Origin: Methylobacterium sp. E-005
Lineage (GTDB): Bacteria > Pseudomonadota > Alphaproteobacteria > Rhizobiales > Beijerinckiaceae
Direction: 5' to 3'
Length of the DNA stretch: 64,000 nt
Assembly: GCF_022829725.1 (NCBI RefSeq)
Contig: NZ_JAKSYG010000207.1
Location: forward strand, 1 to 64,000
Shown here: positions 31,924 to 40,721 of the stretch, in pieces
Position numbering within the stretch: position 1 is the stretch's first letter
How the letters are laid out: every line of letters begins with the position of its first letter
Program-made: the position numbers and the translations under genes
The notes under the pieces: model-generated
Databases searched by the model: none
Told to the model about the DNA's origin: nothing
The model's input: the letters and a program-made list of their open reading frames with translations, nothing else

Positions 31924-32826
31924 TCAACCGGTTCGCGGCGGCGGCAGCGCCTCCACCAACTGGCGCAGGAACGCCCGCACCGCCCGGGGCAGGCGCCGGT
32001 CGCGCAGGGCCTGGACCTGGATGCCCCGCGCGAGGCCCGCCCGGGCGCGGATCGGCAGGCTGACCAGTTCCTTGAGCTGCACGGGCGTCTGCACCGACAG
32101 CGCCGACATCAGCGCCAGCCCCCGCGAACGCCGCACGAAGGGCAGCAGCGTCGAGAGATTGTTGGCGGTCAGAACCGGCTCGACCGCGATGCCCTCCTGC
32201 GCGCAGGCGGCGTCGAAGGCCTGCCGCAGGGTCGTGTCCCGGGTGGTCAGCGCGACCGGATAGGCCACCAGATCGGCCAGCCGCAGGGCCGAGGCGCCCG
32301 CCAGGGGATGGTCGGCGGCGGCGAGCACACGCATCTCCACCTGCGCGTCATACAGCACCTCGACCTGCGCGGTGGGCGCGAGCGCGAAGGTGATCCCGAG
32401 ATCGGCCTCCCCCATGGCCACAATCTGGGTCACCTGTGCGGGCGGCAGGACCGTCACCTCGAACCGGATGCCCGGATGGGCGGCGTGGAAGGCCGCGATG
32501 GCGTTCGGTACGATATCGAGGGCGAAGCCCTCTGCGCTTGCCACTCGGATCAGCCCCCGGGCGAGCCCTTCGAGTTCGCGGATCTCCGTGACCACCTGCT
32601 CGGCGCGAATCAGCACCTGATGGGCGTGCTGGGCCAGCAGCTCGCCCGCTGGGCTCGGCACCATGCCGCGTGGCCGCCGCTCGAACAGGACGCAGTCGAG
32701 TTCGGCCTCGAGGTTGGCGATCTGCCGGCTGATCGCCGAGGCCGCGACGTTGAGCTGGGACGAGGCCGCAGCAATCGAGCCAGTGCGGGCTACGGCCAGG
32801 AAATAGCGAAGGCCCGTCGTTTGCAC
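31924..32826 (-). CDS. LysR-family regulator of the peptide-import operon
   Basis: 300 residues starting with GTG. N-terminal HTH (GSIAAASSQLNVAASAISRQIANLEAELDCVLFERR in 6-50) and a LysR effector domain (RGLIRVASAEGFAL, then AHPGIRFEVTVLPP). It diverges from the periplasmic binding protein gene of the peptide importer, and a dyad starts one base upstream of its start codon, which suggests autoregulation plus control of the operon. The inducer is probably the imported compound or its hydrolysis product. Confidence 0.9.
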   Translation of the reverse strand: MQTTGLRYFLAVARTGSIAAASSQLNVAASAISRQIANLEAELDCVLFERRPRGMVPSPAGELLAQHAHQVLIRAEQVVTEIRELEGLARGLIRVASAEGFALDIVPNAIAAFHAAHPGIRFEVTVLPPAQVTQIVAMGEADLGITFALAPTAQVEVLYDAQVEMRVLAAADHPLAGASALRLADLVAYPVALTTRDTTLRQAFDAACAQEGIAVEPVLTANNLSTLLPFVRRSRGLALMSALSVQTPVQLKELVSLPIRARAGLARGIQVQALRDRRLPRAVRAFLRQLVEALPPPRTG

Positions 32827-32844
32827 TATCGTACCCCGATACGA
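32827..32844. promoter_or_regulatory. Candidate LysR operator (two overlapping dyads)
   Basis: TATCG-TACCC-CGATA (32827-32841) overlaps TCGTA-CCCCGA-TACGA (32829-32844); both have perfect five-base arms. They lie next to the LysR start codon in the LysR/importer divergent region, where an autoregulatory LTTR site is expected. Confidence 0.5.
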
Positions 32845-32996
32845 CTATAACGCCATATCCGTTGCCGATCTGGCAAGGCAGCACTCGCCAAATTCTACTT
32901 GTTGCGATCCCAGATGCACAACATCATCGCAGGGTGAAAAAGGCGGCAGACGCGGATTGCTCCGCGTGACCTGTCCGCCGCGCCGTCGGAGCCTGC

Positions 32997-34529
32997 ATGC
33001 CGCTACGGACTCTCACCCTGGGCGCCACCCTGGCCGCCTCGCTCGCGACCCTGATCGCCGCGCATCCGGCGCTCGCCGGCAAGGCCGATGACACCCTGGT
33101 CTACGCCTCCGACAGCGAGCCCGAGAACGTCAGCCCGTATCACAACAGCGCCCGCGAGGGCGTGATCCTGGCCCGGAACTGCTGGGACACGCTGCTGTAC
33201 CGGGATCCCAAGGACGGCACCTACAAGCCGTTTCTGGCGACCGCCTGGACCTGGGCGGACGACATGACCCTCGATCTTACGATCCGCGACGGCGTGGTCT
33301 TCCACAACGGCGACCCGCTCGGGCCGGAGGACGTGGCCTTCACGTTCAACTACGTGCTGACCCCGGAGGCCCGCACGGTCACCCGCCAGAACGTCGACTG
33401 GATGAAGTCGGTGGAGGTGACCGGACTGCATACGGTCCGCATCCACCTCAAGGCGCCGTTCCCGGCGGCGCTCGAATACCTCGCCGGGCCGACCCCGATC
33501 TTCCCGGCCGCCTACTTCAAGAAGGTCGGCCTCGACGGCTTCGCCAAGGCCCCCGTCGGCAGCGGCCCCTACAAGATCACCAAGGTCGATAGCGGCCGCG
33601 GCGTCAGCATGGAGCGCTTCGACAAGTACTGGTCCGGCAGCCCGCTCGGAAAACCGAAAATCGGCAAGCTGCAGTTCCGCGTCATCCCGGACGGCGAGAG
33701 CCGGATGGCCGAGCTCATGACCGGCGGCGTCGACTGGATCTGGCGGGTACCGAGCGATCAGGCCGAGCAGCTGCGCGCTGCCCCGAACATCACGGTGCTC
33801 AATTCCGAGACGATGCGGGTCGGCTTCCTGCAGTTCGACACGTTGGGCCGCGCCAAGGAGAACTCGCCGCTCAAGGACATGCGCATCCGGCAGGCGATTG
33901 CCTACGCCATCGACCGCAAGGCGATGGTCGACAACCTCGTGCGCGGCGCCTCGCGGGTGATGAACGCGCTCTGCTTCGTCGATCAGTTCGGCTGCACCGA
34001 CCAGGGCGTGATGCGCTACCCCTACGACCCCGCCAAGGCCAAGGCGCTGCTCAAGGAAGCCGGCTACGGAAACGGGTTCGAGATCGATCTCGGCGCCTAC
34101 CGGGAGCGCGACTACGCCGAGGCGGTGATCGGCTATCTCGGCGCCGTCGGCATCAAGGCGCGGCTCAACTACCTGCGCTACGCGGCGTTCCGGGATTCGC
34201 TGCGCGCCGGCAAGGTCTCGATCGGCTACCAGACCTGGGGCTCGTTCTCGGTGCTCGATGTCTCGGCCTTCGACGGGGTGTATTTCCGCGGCGGCGAGGA
34301 GGATCTGACCAAGGATCCGCAGGTGATCGCCGACCTCCAGAAGGGCGACGGCTCCACCGATCCGGAAACCCGCAAGGCCGCCTACGCCAAGGCGCTCCAG
34401 CGGATCGCCGCGCAGGCCTACGCCCTGCCGATGTTCTCCTACTCGACGAATTACGCCTTCACGTCGGACCTGAACTTCACCGCCCAGCCCGACGAGGTGG
34501 CACGCTTCTACGCTGCGTCGTGGAAGTGA
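32997..34529 (+). CDS. Peptide/opine ABC importer, periplasmic binding protein (family 5)
   Basis: 510 residues with signal peptide (LTLGATLAASLATLIAAHPALA, cleavage before GKADD). Family 5 (DppA/OppA) blocks: NVSPYHNSAREGVILARNCWDTLLY, LTIRDGVVFHNGDPLGPEDVAFTFNYVL, PVGSGPYKITKV and IRQAIAYAIDRKAMVDNL. First gene of a rightward operon encoding two permeases, an M20 metallopeptidase and a fused double ATPase. The ligand may be a di/oligopeptide, an opine or another amide-linked compound that the M20 enzyme then cleaves. Confidence 0.92.
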   Translation: MPLRTLTLGATLAASLATLIAAHPALAGKADDTLVYASDSEPENVSPYHNSAREGVILARNCWDTLLYRDPKDGTYKPFLATAWTWADDMTLDLTIRDGVVFHNGDPLGPEDVAFTFNYVLTPEARTVTRQNVDWMKSVEVTGLHTVRIHLKAPFPAALEYLAGPTPIFPAAYFKKVGLDGFAKAPVGSGPYKITKVDSGRGVSMERFDKYWSGSPLGKPKIGKLQFRVIPDGESRMAELMTGGVDWIWRVPSDQAEQLRAAPNITVLNSETMRVGFLQFDTLGRAKENSPLKDMRIRQAIAYAIDRKAMVDNLVRGASRVMNALCFVDQFGCTDQGVMRYPYDPAKAKALLKEAGYGNGFEIDLGAYRERDYAEAVIGYLGAVGIKARLNYLRYAAFRDSLRAGKVSIGYQTWGSFSVLDVSAFDGVYFRGGEEDLTKDPQVIADLQKGDGSTDPETRKAAYAKALQRIAAQAYALPMFSYSTNYAFTSDLNFTAQPDEVARFYAASWK

Positions 34530-34550
34530 GGGTGGGGGCCGTGGCGCGAC

Positions 34551-34653
34551 CGGCCCCCTCTCCCGTGCGGGAGGGGGTTGGGGTGAGGGGCCCGGTCTTT
34601 CCGGATAGGTTGCATCCCTCACCCTGTCCCTCTCCCGCCCGGGAGAGGGGACC
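34551..34653. repeat. Inverted pair of REP-like palindromes inside importer operon
   Basis: CCCCCTCTCCCGTGCGGGAG with GGGGTGAGGG, and in opposite orientation CCCTCACCC with CCTCTCCCGCCCGGGAGAGG. The transcript would fold into a large stem between the binding-protein and first permease cistrons, as REP elements often do, and could protect the 5' cistron so that binding protein is made in excess. Confidence 0.65.
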
Positions 34654-34720
34654 CGCGATCCAGCTGGGTTCCGATGGCCGAAGCCGATCCGGTCCGTATC
34701 GCCAAAAGGGAGCCTGAGCC

Positions 34721-35638
34721 ATGCTGGCCTTCACGGTTCGGCGCGTGCTGGTCGCCCTGGCGGTGGCCGTCACCGTCTCGGTGGCGAGCTTCCTGCTCCT
34801 CCACCTCTCGGGCGACCTCGCGACCGCGATCGCCGGCCCGGAGGCCACCGGGCCGCAGATCGCGCAGATCCGCCAGGATTACGGCCTCGACCAGCCGCTG
34901 CTGACCCAGTTCCTCACCTGGGGCTGGCGGGCCCTGCACCTCGATTTCGGCAATTCTTTTTACTTTCGCGAGCGGGTGATCGATCTGCTCGCCGCCCGCC
35001 TGCCGATCACCCTCTATCTCGGGTTCATCGCGCTGGCCGTCGCGCTGTTCGTGGCCATTCCCCTCGGCGTCATCGCCGCCGTGAAGCGGGACACCTGGAT
35101 CGACCGCACGGCGCTCGCCGTCTCGGTGCTCGGACAGGCGATGCCGAGCTTCTGGTTCGGCCTGACGCTGATCCTGATCTTCTCCGTCAACCTCCGCTGG
35201 CTGCCGGTCTCGGGCAACGCCACGTGGAAGAACTTCGTCCTGCCCGCGGTGGCGCTCGGCTACTACGCCATGCCGGCCGTGATGCGCCTCACCCGCAACG
35301 GCATGCTGGAGGTGCTGGCGTCCGACTATGTCCGCACCGCCCGCGCCAAGGGGCTGCCGCCCAGAAAAATCCTGGTGCGGCATGCGCTGCGCAACGCGGT
35401 GATCCCGGTGATTGCGCTGGCTGCGGTGCAGTTCGGCTTCATGCTCGGCGGCTCGATCGTGATCGAGGCGGTGTTCTCGCTCCAGGGCCTCGGCCAGCTC
35501 GCCTGGGAGTCGATCGCCCGCAACGACTTCCCGGTCGTCCAGGCGATCGTGCTGGTGCTGGCCATGATCTACATCGGCCTGACCCTTGCGGCCGACCTCC
35601 TGAACGCCTTCCTCGATCCGCGCCTGCGCCAGGCCTGA
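34721..35638 (+). CDS. Peptide ABC importer permease (DppB type)
   Basis: 305 residues with six predicted membrane helices (first at 5-25 with RVLVALAVAVTVSVASFLLL). N-terminal DppB signature VLVALAVAVTVSVASFLLLH, and the conserved EAA loop LASDYVRTARAKGLPPRKIL that contacts the ATPase. The start is the ATG after GGGAG. C-terminal block YIGLTLAADLLNAFLDPRLRQ is typical. Second gene of the operon, after the REP pair. Confidence 0.92.
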   Translation: MLAFTVRRVLVALAVAVTVSVASFLLLHLSGDLATAIAGPEATGPQIAQIRQDYGLDQPLLTQFLTWGWRALHLDFGNSFYFRERVIDLLAARLPITLYLGFIALAVALFVAIPLGVIAAVKRDTWIDRTALAVSVLGQAMPSFWFGLTLILIFSVNLRWLPVSGNATWKNFVLPAVALGYYAMPAVMRLTRNGMLEVLASDYVRTARAKGLPPRKILVRHALRNAVIPVIALAAVQFGFMLGGSIVIEAVFSLQGLGQLAWESIARNDFPVVQAIVLVLAMIYIGLTLAADLLNAFLDPRLRQA

Positions 35639-35652
35639 GGATGGAGACCGCC

Positions 35653-36588
35653 ATGAGCCTCCCCCCCGACACGGCGGCGCTCGCCGCCCCCGCCCGGCCC
35701 CCGGACGCGCCGATCGCCCTCGCGCCGGTCCCCTCCCCCACCCGCCTGATCCTGCGGCGGGGTCTGCGCCACACCGGCTTCCTGATCGGGGCCGGGATCC
35801 TTGGGCTGATCGTGCTGGCGGCCCTCGCCGCCCCGCTCATCGCGCCGCACGATCCCTACGCGCAGGACGTGTCCCGCCGGCTGATCCCGCCGATCTGGCA
35901 GGCCAAGGGCACCTGGGACCACGTGCTGGGCACCGACAAGCTCGGCCGCGACTACCTCAGCCGCCTGCTCTACGGCGGCCAGATTTCCCTCCTGATCGGG
36001 ATCTCGGCGGCTTTGATCTCCGGGCTGATCGGCACCACGCTGGGGCTCTGCGCCGGCTATTTCGGCGGCTGGGTCGATTCGGTGGTCAGCTACATCGTCA
36101 CCACGCGGCTCGCCATGCCGGTGGTGCTGGTGGCGCTCGCCATGGCGGCGCTGGTCGGCGGCTCGCTCAAGGTGGTGGTGCTGGTGCTGGGCTTCCTGCT
36201 CTGGGACCGCTTCGCCGTGGTGACGCGCGCCGCCACCCAGCAGATCCGCAACCAGGACTTCGTCTCGGCCGCCCGCGCCGCGGGGCTGACCGACCTGCGC
36301 ATCATCGGCCAGGAGATCCTGCCCAACATCATGAACGCGCTGATCGTCGTGGCGACCCTGGAGATGGCCCACGCGATCCTGCTGGAGGCCGCCCTGTCGT
36401 TCCTCGGCCTCGGCGTCCAGCCGCCCCTGCCCTCGTGGGGCCTGATGATCGCCGAGGGCAAGCAGTACATGTTCTTCCAGCCCTGGGTGATCACCATCCC
36501 GGGCGTGGCGCTCCTCCTCCTCGTGCTGGCGATCAACCTCCTGGGCGACGGCCTGCGCGACATCACGGCGCCCGAGGCGCGCCACTGA
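35653..36588 (+). CDS. Peptide ABC importer permease (DppC type)
   Basis: 311 residues from the second ATG, which follows GGAG at six bases; an ATG 12 bases earlier is less well placed. A Pro/Ala-rich cytoplasmic N terminus, then helices from about 38 on, GTDKLGRDYLSRLLYGGQIS (DppC signature after helix 1), the EAA loop NQDFVSAARAAGLTDLRIIG, and the C-terminal LAINLLGDGLRDITAPEARH. Starts 14 bases after the DppB-type gene. Confidence 0.92.
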   Translation: MSLPPDTAALAAPARPPDAPIALAPVPSPTRLILRRGLRHTGFLIGAGILGLIVLAALAAPLIAPHDPYAQDVSRRLIPPIWQAKGTWDHVLGTDKLGRDYLSRLLYGGQISLLIGISAALISGLIGTTLGLCAGYFGGWVDSVVSYIVTTRLAMPVVLVALAMAALVGGSLKVVVLVLGFLLWDRFAVVTRAATQQIRNQDFVSAARAAGLTDLRIIGQEILPNIMNALIVVATLEMAHAILLEAALSFLGLGVQPPLPSWGLMIAEGKQYMFFQPWVITIPGVALLLLVLAINLLGDGLRDITAPEARH

Positions 36589-36614
36589 CGATGCCGGCCG
36601 GCCCGGCACCAGAA

Positions 36615-36630
36615 TGTTTCACGGGAAACA
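36615..36630. promoter_or_regulatory. parS-like ParB box, site 2 (core mismatch)
   Basis: TGTTTCACGGGAAACA differs from parS consensus at one position, in the central CACGTG. It lies between the DppC-type and M20 genes and overlaps an alternative ATG start of the latter. The off-centre mismatch makes it the weakest of the three sites. Confidence 0.45.
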
Positions 36631-36634
36631 CACC

Positions 36635-38056
36635 ATGACGCGAGACGCCGCCATCGCGCGCGCCACAGAGGCCTTCGATTCGGGCACATTCCTCGCGCTC
36701 CTGCGGGAGGCGGTGGCGATGCCCACCGAGAGCCAGGCCCCCGGCCAGGAGAAGGCCCTGCGCGCCTACCTCGATACCTTCATCGTGCCTTTGGTGACCC
36801 GGCTCGGCTTCGCGACCCCAAAAATCTTCCCGAACCCCGACGGGGTGCATGGCCCGTTCCTGATCGCCGAGCGCCACGAGGGCGCCGACCTGCCGACCGT
36901 GCTGATCTACGGCCACGGCGACACGGTGCGGGGCTATCCCGAGCAATGGCGGGAAGGCCTCGGCCCCTGGGAGATCGTGGTCGAGGGCGACCGCTGGTAC
37001 GGGCGCGGCACCGCCGACAACAAGGGCCAGCACGTCCTCAACCTCGCCGCCCTGGAGCAGGTGATCGCGGCCCGCGAGGGTCATCTCGGCTTCAACGTGA
37101 AGCTGCTGATCGAGATGGGCGAGGAATCCGGCTCCCCGGGCCTGCGGCCGTTCTGCCGGGCGCAGGCCGAGGCCCTGCGGTCCGACGTGCTGATCGCCTC
37201 GGACGGGCCGCGCCTCAACGGCGAGCGCCCGACCCTCTTCCTGGGTTCCCGCGGCGCCTATAATTTCGAGCTGAGCCTCAACCTGCGGGAAGGCCCGCAC
37301 CATTCCGGCAACTGGGGCGGCCTGCTGCGCAACCCCGGCACCGTGCTGGCCTCAGCGATCGCCGCGATGGTCGATGCCCGCGGCAGCATCCTGGTGGATG
37401 CCCTGCGGCCGCCGCCGATCCCCGAGGGCGTGCGCGCGGCGCTCGCCGACATCCGCGTCGGCGAGGATCCGACCGCGCCGACGATCGACACCGACTGGGG
37501 CGAGCCGGGCCTCACCCCGGCCGAGCGTGTCTTCGCCTGGAACACCCTGGAGGTGCTGGCCTTCAAGACCGGCGATCCGGACGGTCCGCTCAACGCCGTG
37601 CCACCCCACGCCAAGGCGACCCTGCAGCTGCGCTTCGTGGTCGGCACCGACTGGCAGAACCTCATCCAGAACGTGCGCGCCCATCTCGACGCGCACGGCT
37701 TCCCGATGATCGAGGTCCGGCCGGCCCGCGCGGCGGAAGTCTTCCAGGCGACGCGGCTGCCGGTGGAAGACCCCTGGGTGGAGTGGGCGCTCCGGTCGAT
37801 CGAGGCGAGCTCCGGCAAGAAACCGGCGCTGCTGCCGAATCTCGGCGGCTCCCTGCCGAACGACGCCTTCTCGGAGATCCTGGGCCTGCCGACCCTCTGG
37901 GTGCCGCATTCCTATCCGGCCTGCCGCCAGCACGGGCCCGACGAGCACATGCTCGCCTCCGGCACCCGCGAGGGCCTGGCGATCATGGCCGGCCTGTTCT
38001 GGGATCTGGCCGAGGCCGGGCCCGACATCCTCCGCCGCCGCACCGCGAGGGCCTGA
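36635..38056 (+). CDS. M20-family metallopeptidase (dipeptidase/deacylase type)
   Basis: 473 residues from ATG 36635, which has GGGAAA upstream; an ATG at 36614 adds seven residues that coincide with the parS-like sequence. Metal-binding blocks: IYGHGDTVRG (His and Asp), GRGTADNKGQH (bridging Asp), EMGEESGSPG (catalytic and metal Glu) and ASDGPRL; the lid domain has SRGAYNFEL and the last His ligand is probably in CRQHGPDEHM. M20 enzymes with this length hydrolyse dipeptides or N-acyl amino acids in the cytoplasm. Its place between permease and ATPase genes of a peptide importer indicates that the imported substrate is its target. Confidence 0.9.
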   Translation: MTRDAAIARATEAFDSGTFLALLREAVAMPTESQAPGQEKALRAYLDTFIVPLVTRLGFATPKIFPNPDGVHGPFLIAERHEGADLPTVLIYGHGDTVRGYPEQWREGLGPWEIVVEGDRWYGRGTADNKGQHVLNLAALEQVIAAREGHLGFNVKLLIEMGEESGSPGLRPFCRAQAEALRSDVLIASDGPRLNGERPTLFLGSRGAYNFELSLNLREGPHHSGNWGGLLRNPGTVLASAIAAMVDARGSILVDALRPPPIPEGVRAALADIRVGEDPTAPTIDTDWGEPGLTPAERVFAWNTLEVLAFKTGDPDGPLNAVPPHAKATLQLRFVVGTDWQNLIQNVRAHLDAHGFPMIEVRPARAAEVFQATRLPVEDPWVEWALRSIEASSGKKPALLPNLGGSLPNDAFSEILGLPTLWVPHSYPACRQHGPDEHMLASGTREGLAIMAGLFWDLAEAGPDILRRRTARA

Positions 38057-38059
38057 ACC

Positions 38060-39676
38060 ATGGGCGAGCCGGTCGTCCGCATCCGCGATCTGACGATCGC
38101 GCTCCCCAAGGGCGCCGACCGGCCGCACGCGGTCGAGGGCCTGAACCTCGACCTCGAGGCCGGAAAGATCCTCTGCGTCGTTGGGGAATCGGGCTCGGGC
38201 AAGTCGATGAGCGCTTACGCGCTGACCGGGCTCCTGCCCCGGGCGCTCAAACCCACCGCCGGCACGATCCTGTTCGAGGGCCGGGACCTCCTGACCCTCG
38301 ACGAGCCCGCGTGGCGCGGGTTGCGGGGTCGGCGCATCGCCATGGTGTTCCAGGAGCCGATGACGGCGCTGAACCCGGTGATGCGGATCGGCGACCAGAT
38401 CGCCGAGATGTTCGAGGCCCACAACCTGCTCCCCCGGAGCGAGCGCCGGGCCCGGGCGGTGGCACTCGCCACCGAAGTCGGCCTGCCGAACCCCGAGGAG
38501 GCGGTGCGGGCCTATCCGCACCAGCTCTCCGGCGGCCAGCGGCAGCGGGCGATGATCGCCATGGCGCTGGCGCTGGAGCCGTCCGTCCTGGTCGCCGACG
38601 AGCCGACCACGGCCCTCGACGTCACCACCCAGGCCCAGATCCTCCGGCTGATCCGAGACCTGCAGCAGAAGCGCGGGATGAGTGTCCTGTTCATCACCCA
38701 CGATTTCGGCGTGGTGGCGGAGATCGCCGACCATGTGGCGGTGCTCCAGCGCGGCCGGCTCGTGGAATCCGGTACCGCCGTGGCCGTCCTGCGCAACCCG
38801 CAGGCGCCCTACACCAAGGCTTTGCTCGCCGCCGTCCCGAGCCTGACGCCACCGCCGCGCCCACCCGTGGCGGCGGCCCCGGTCGCCCTGTCGGTGACCG
38901 GGCTGTCCAAGACCTATTCCGGGCGCTCCGGCCTGTTCGGCAAGCCGCGGATCGTGGCGGCGGTGAAGGAGGTGTCCTTCGATGTCCGCCGCGGCGAGAC
39001 ATTGGGCATCGTCGGCGAGTCCGGCTCCGGCAAGTCCACCACGGCGCGGCTGGCGATCCGCCTGATCGAGCCCGACGGCGGCACGGTCCGGCTGGGGGAT
39101 CTCGACTACACGGCCCTCGGCAAGACAGCCCTGCGCGACAAGCGCAGCCGGATCCAGATGATCTTCCAGGATCCGTTCGCGTCGCTGAACCCGCGGCGCA
39201 CCGTGGAGCAGATCATCACGGCCGGCCCGATCGCCCACGGGGTCCCGGCCGCCGAGGCGCGGGAACGGGCGCGCAGCCTCCTCGACCTCGTCGGACTCGA
39301 TCCGAAGGCCGCCGCCCGCTACCCCAACGCCTTCTCGGGCGGGCAGCGCCAGCGCATCGGCATCGCCCGGGCGCTCGCCATGGAGCCCGACGTGCTGGTC
39401 GCCGACGAGGCGGTCTCGGCGCTCGACGTCTCGGTCCAGCGGCAGGTTCTGGATCTGCTGGAGGATCTGAAGCAGCGCCTGTCGTTGGCGATGCTGTTCA
39501 TCACCCACGACCTGCGGGTGGCCGCCACGATCTGCGACCGGATCGCCGTGATGCATCGGGGCGCCATCGTGGAGATGCGGGGCACCGCCGACCTGTTCGC
39601 GGCGCCGGAGCACGCCTACACGCGCAGTCTCCTGGCGGCGGTCCCGGGTGCGCAGGCAGGCGCAGCCGGGTTCTGA
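38060..39676 (+). CDS. Peptide ABC importer, fused double ATPase (DppD-DppF type)
   Basis: 538 residues, two ATPase domains in one chain. N-terminal domain: [14 protein letters not shown] (Walker A), [15 protein letters not shown] (signature), [12 protein letters not shown] (Walker B). C-terminal domain: [29 protein letters not shown] and [13 protein letters not shown] Pro/Ala linker joins them near 270-285. The usual separate DppD and DppF subunits are thus fused, which fixes their ratio at 1:1. It starts three bases after the M20 gene stop. Unlike most DppD/DppF proteins it lacks the C-terminal cysteine-rich oligopeptide-transporter extension in both halves. Confidence 0.93.
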   Translation: MGEPVVRIRDLTIALPKGADRPHAVEGLNLDLEAGKILCVVGESGSGKSMSAYALTGLLPRALKPTAGTILFEGRDLLTLDEPAWRGLRGRRIAMVFQEPMTALNPVMRIGDQIAEMFEAHNLLPRSERRARAVALATEVGLPNPEEAVRAYPHQLSGGQRQRAMIAMALALEPSVLVADEPTTALDVTTQAQILRLIRDLQQKRGMSVLFITHDFGVVAEIADHVAVLQRGRLVESGTAVAVLRNPQAPYTKALLAAVPSLTPPPRPPVAAAPVALSVTGLSKTYSGRSGLFGKPRIVAAVKEVSFDVRRGETLGIVGESGSGKSTTARLAIRLIEPDGGTVRLGDLDYTALGKTALRDKRSRIQMIFQDPFASLNPRRTVEQIITAGPIAHGVPAAEARERARSLLDLVGLDPKAAARYPNAFSGGQRQRIGIARALAMEPDVLVADEAVSALDVSVQRQVLDLLEDLKQRLSLAMLFITHDLRVAATICDRIAVMHRGAIVEMRGTADLFAAPEHAYTRSLLAAVPGAQAGAAGF

Positions 39677-39868
39677 AGGTCCCCCCGGGGGCCGGGATCG
39701 GCCTCATCTGGGACGCTGGGACAAGTTTTTTGGACAGAGTTGCCCTGTCGGGAATCGGACCATTCGGTAGGATGGGCCGTGTCGAGGGTCGAGCGCCCCC
39801 GGCGGATCCACGGCTGACCCGCAATCCGTCTCCGCTCGCCCCGCGAACGCCGACGGGATTTTATCAGC

Positions 39869-40228
39869 GTGTCGATCTCAGACCAGCCCAACGATATCCG
39901 CCGACCCGCCAAGCGCTCCGTGCCGGCGGCGCCGCCCCCGATAGGCCGCGGGGCCGACAAGCGGGTCACCCGCTGGATCGGCGCGGGTCATCGCAAGGCG
40001 GGGCTGCCCTCTGCCGAGGCCGCGGATCCGGTGGTCCGGACGATGCCGGGGCAGGTCATCAAGCTGAGCTGGGCCGACACGTTCGGCCGGCCCGCACGCC
40101 CCGATTTCGGACCGCTGTTCCGGTCCGATCCGGCGACCGCGCAGGTACTGCCGTTCCGGAGCCGGGAGGCGCGACAGGCCGCGCCGCCCCAGGATGGCGA
40201 TCAACCGTTCGTGCCGGTCCTGCGCTGA
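39869..40228 (+). CDS. Hypothetical protein (119 aa)
   Basis: 119 residues starting at GTG, basic and Pro/Arg/Ala-rich: RRPAKRSVPAAPPPIGRG, then RWIGAGHRKAGLPSAEAA, QVIKLSWADTFGRPARPDFGP and a terminal QPFVPVLR. No domain recognised and no membrane segment. Its stop lies 28 bases inside the 3' end of the convergent MucR gene. Codon bias is acceptable but opposite-strand frames also exist, so support is moderate. Confidence 0.45.
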   Translation: MSISDQPNDIRRPAKRSVPAAPPPIGRGADKRVTRWIGAGHRKAGLPSAEAADPVVRTMPGQVIKLSWADTFGRPARPDFGPLFRSDPATAQVLPFRSREARQAAPPQDGDQPFVPVLR

Positions 40229-40650
40229 TCGATCCGGCCGCCGGGGACGCCGAGGCCGATCGCCTTCGCGAGCGCCGAGCGTTGCGCGGCGTAGCCGGGC
40301 GCGGTCATCGGGTAATCCTCCGGCAGGCCGTAGCGCTCCCGGTATTGCTCGGGCGTCAGGCCGTGGGCGGTGAGATGGCGCTTCAGGGTCTTGTAGGACC
40401 GCCCGTCGATGAAGCTGGTGATGCCATCCTGCTGGACTGACTTGCGGATCTGCGCAGGCGTGGGCTGCTCGACCGGCGGCGCGGCCTCGACCACCGGCTG
40501 CCCGCCAAGGTTGTTCAGCGCCGTATGGACGCCCACCATCAGGTCAGGCAGCGCGGTGGGCGGGACGGAATTGTTGGCGACGTAGGCCGCGACGATTTCG
40601 GCGGCGAGCTTGACGCGCTCAAGCGGGGTCTCTGATTTTCTTTCGGGCAC
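40201..40650 (-). CDS. mucR: MucR/Ros-family transcriptional regulator lacking the first zinc cysteine
   Basis: 149 residues, normal for MucR. The C-terminal block LKRHLTAHGLTPEQYRERYGLPEDYPMTAPGYAAQRSALAK is nearly canonical (quoted in parts: LKRHLTAHGLTPEQYRERYG). The zinc-finger start, usually CLEDGK or CxxC, reads SFIDGRSYK, so the first ligand Cys is replaced by Ser; Asp and the two His remain. Some Mesorhizobium Ros homologues also dispense with zinc. MucR proteins bind AT-rich DNA and control surface polysaccharide, motility and symbiosis genes, and usually repress themselves. The N terminus is a helical oligomerisation domain (VKLAAEIVAAYVANNSVPP). Confidence 0.88.
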   Translation of the reverse strand: MPERKSETPLERVKLAAEIVAAYVANNSVPPTALPDLMVGVHTALNNLGGQPVVEAAPPVEQPTPAQIRKSVQQDGITSFIDGRSYKTLKRHLTAHGLTPEQYRERYGLPEDYPMTAPGYAAQRSALAKAIGLGVPGGRIDQRRTGTNG

Positions 40651-40692
40651 AGGGGGAGTCCAATCAAAGCTTTCGAGGGTGGCGTCGCAGGT

Positions 40693-40721
40693 TTCAAAAG
40701 CAAAATCTACACATGTGTCAA
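40693..40721 (-). promoter_or_regulatory. Candidate mucR promoter with overlapping palindrome
   Basis: On the minus strand TTGACA (40716-40721) is followed after 17 bases by TTTGAA (40693-40698), a poor -10. The perfect palindrome ACACATGTGT (40709-40718) overlaps the -35 box, and the area is AT-rich, as expected for MucR autoregulation. The rest of the gap to 41148 shows no gene; an ACGGT-TCGAG-ACCGT hairpin lies at 40896-40910. Confidence 0.4.

Noticed and set aside
37352-39613. 753-codon minus-strand frame across the M20 and ATPase genes
   Set aside because: Spans two well-supported plus-strand genes and shows no conserved motif.
39878-40204. Minus-strand 108-codon frame opposite the small hypothetical gene
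   Set aside because: Arg-rich shadow; the plus-strand alternative has a better amino-acid profile, although neither is certain.
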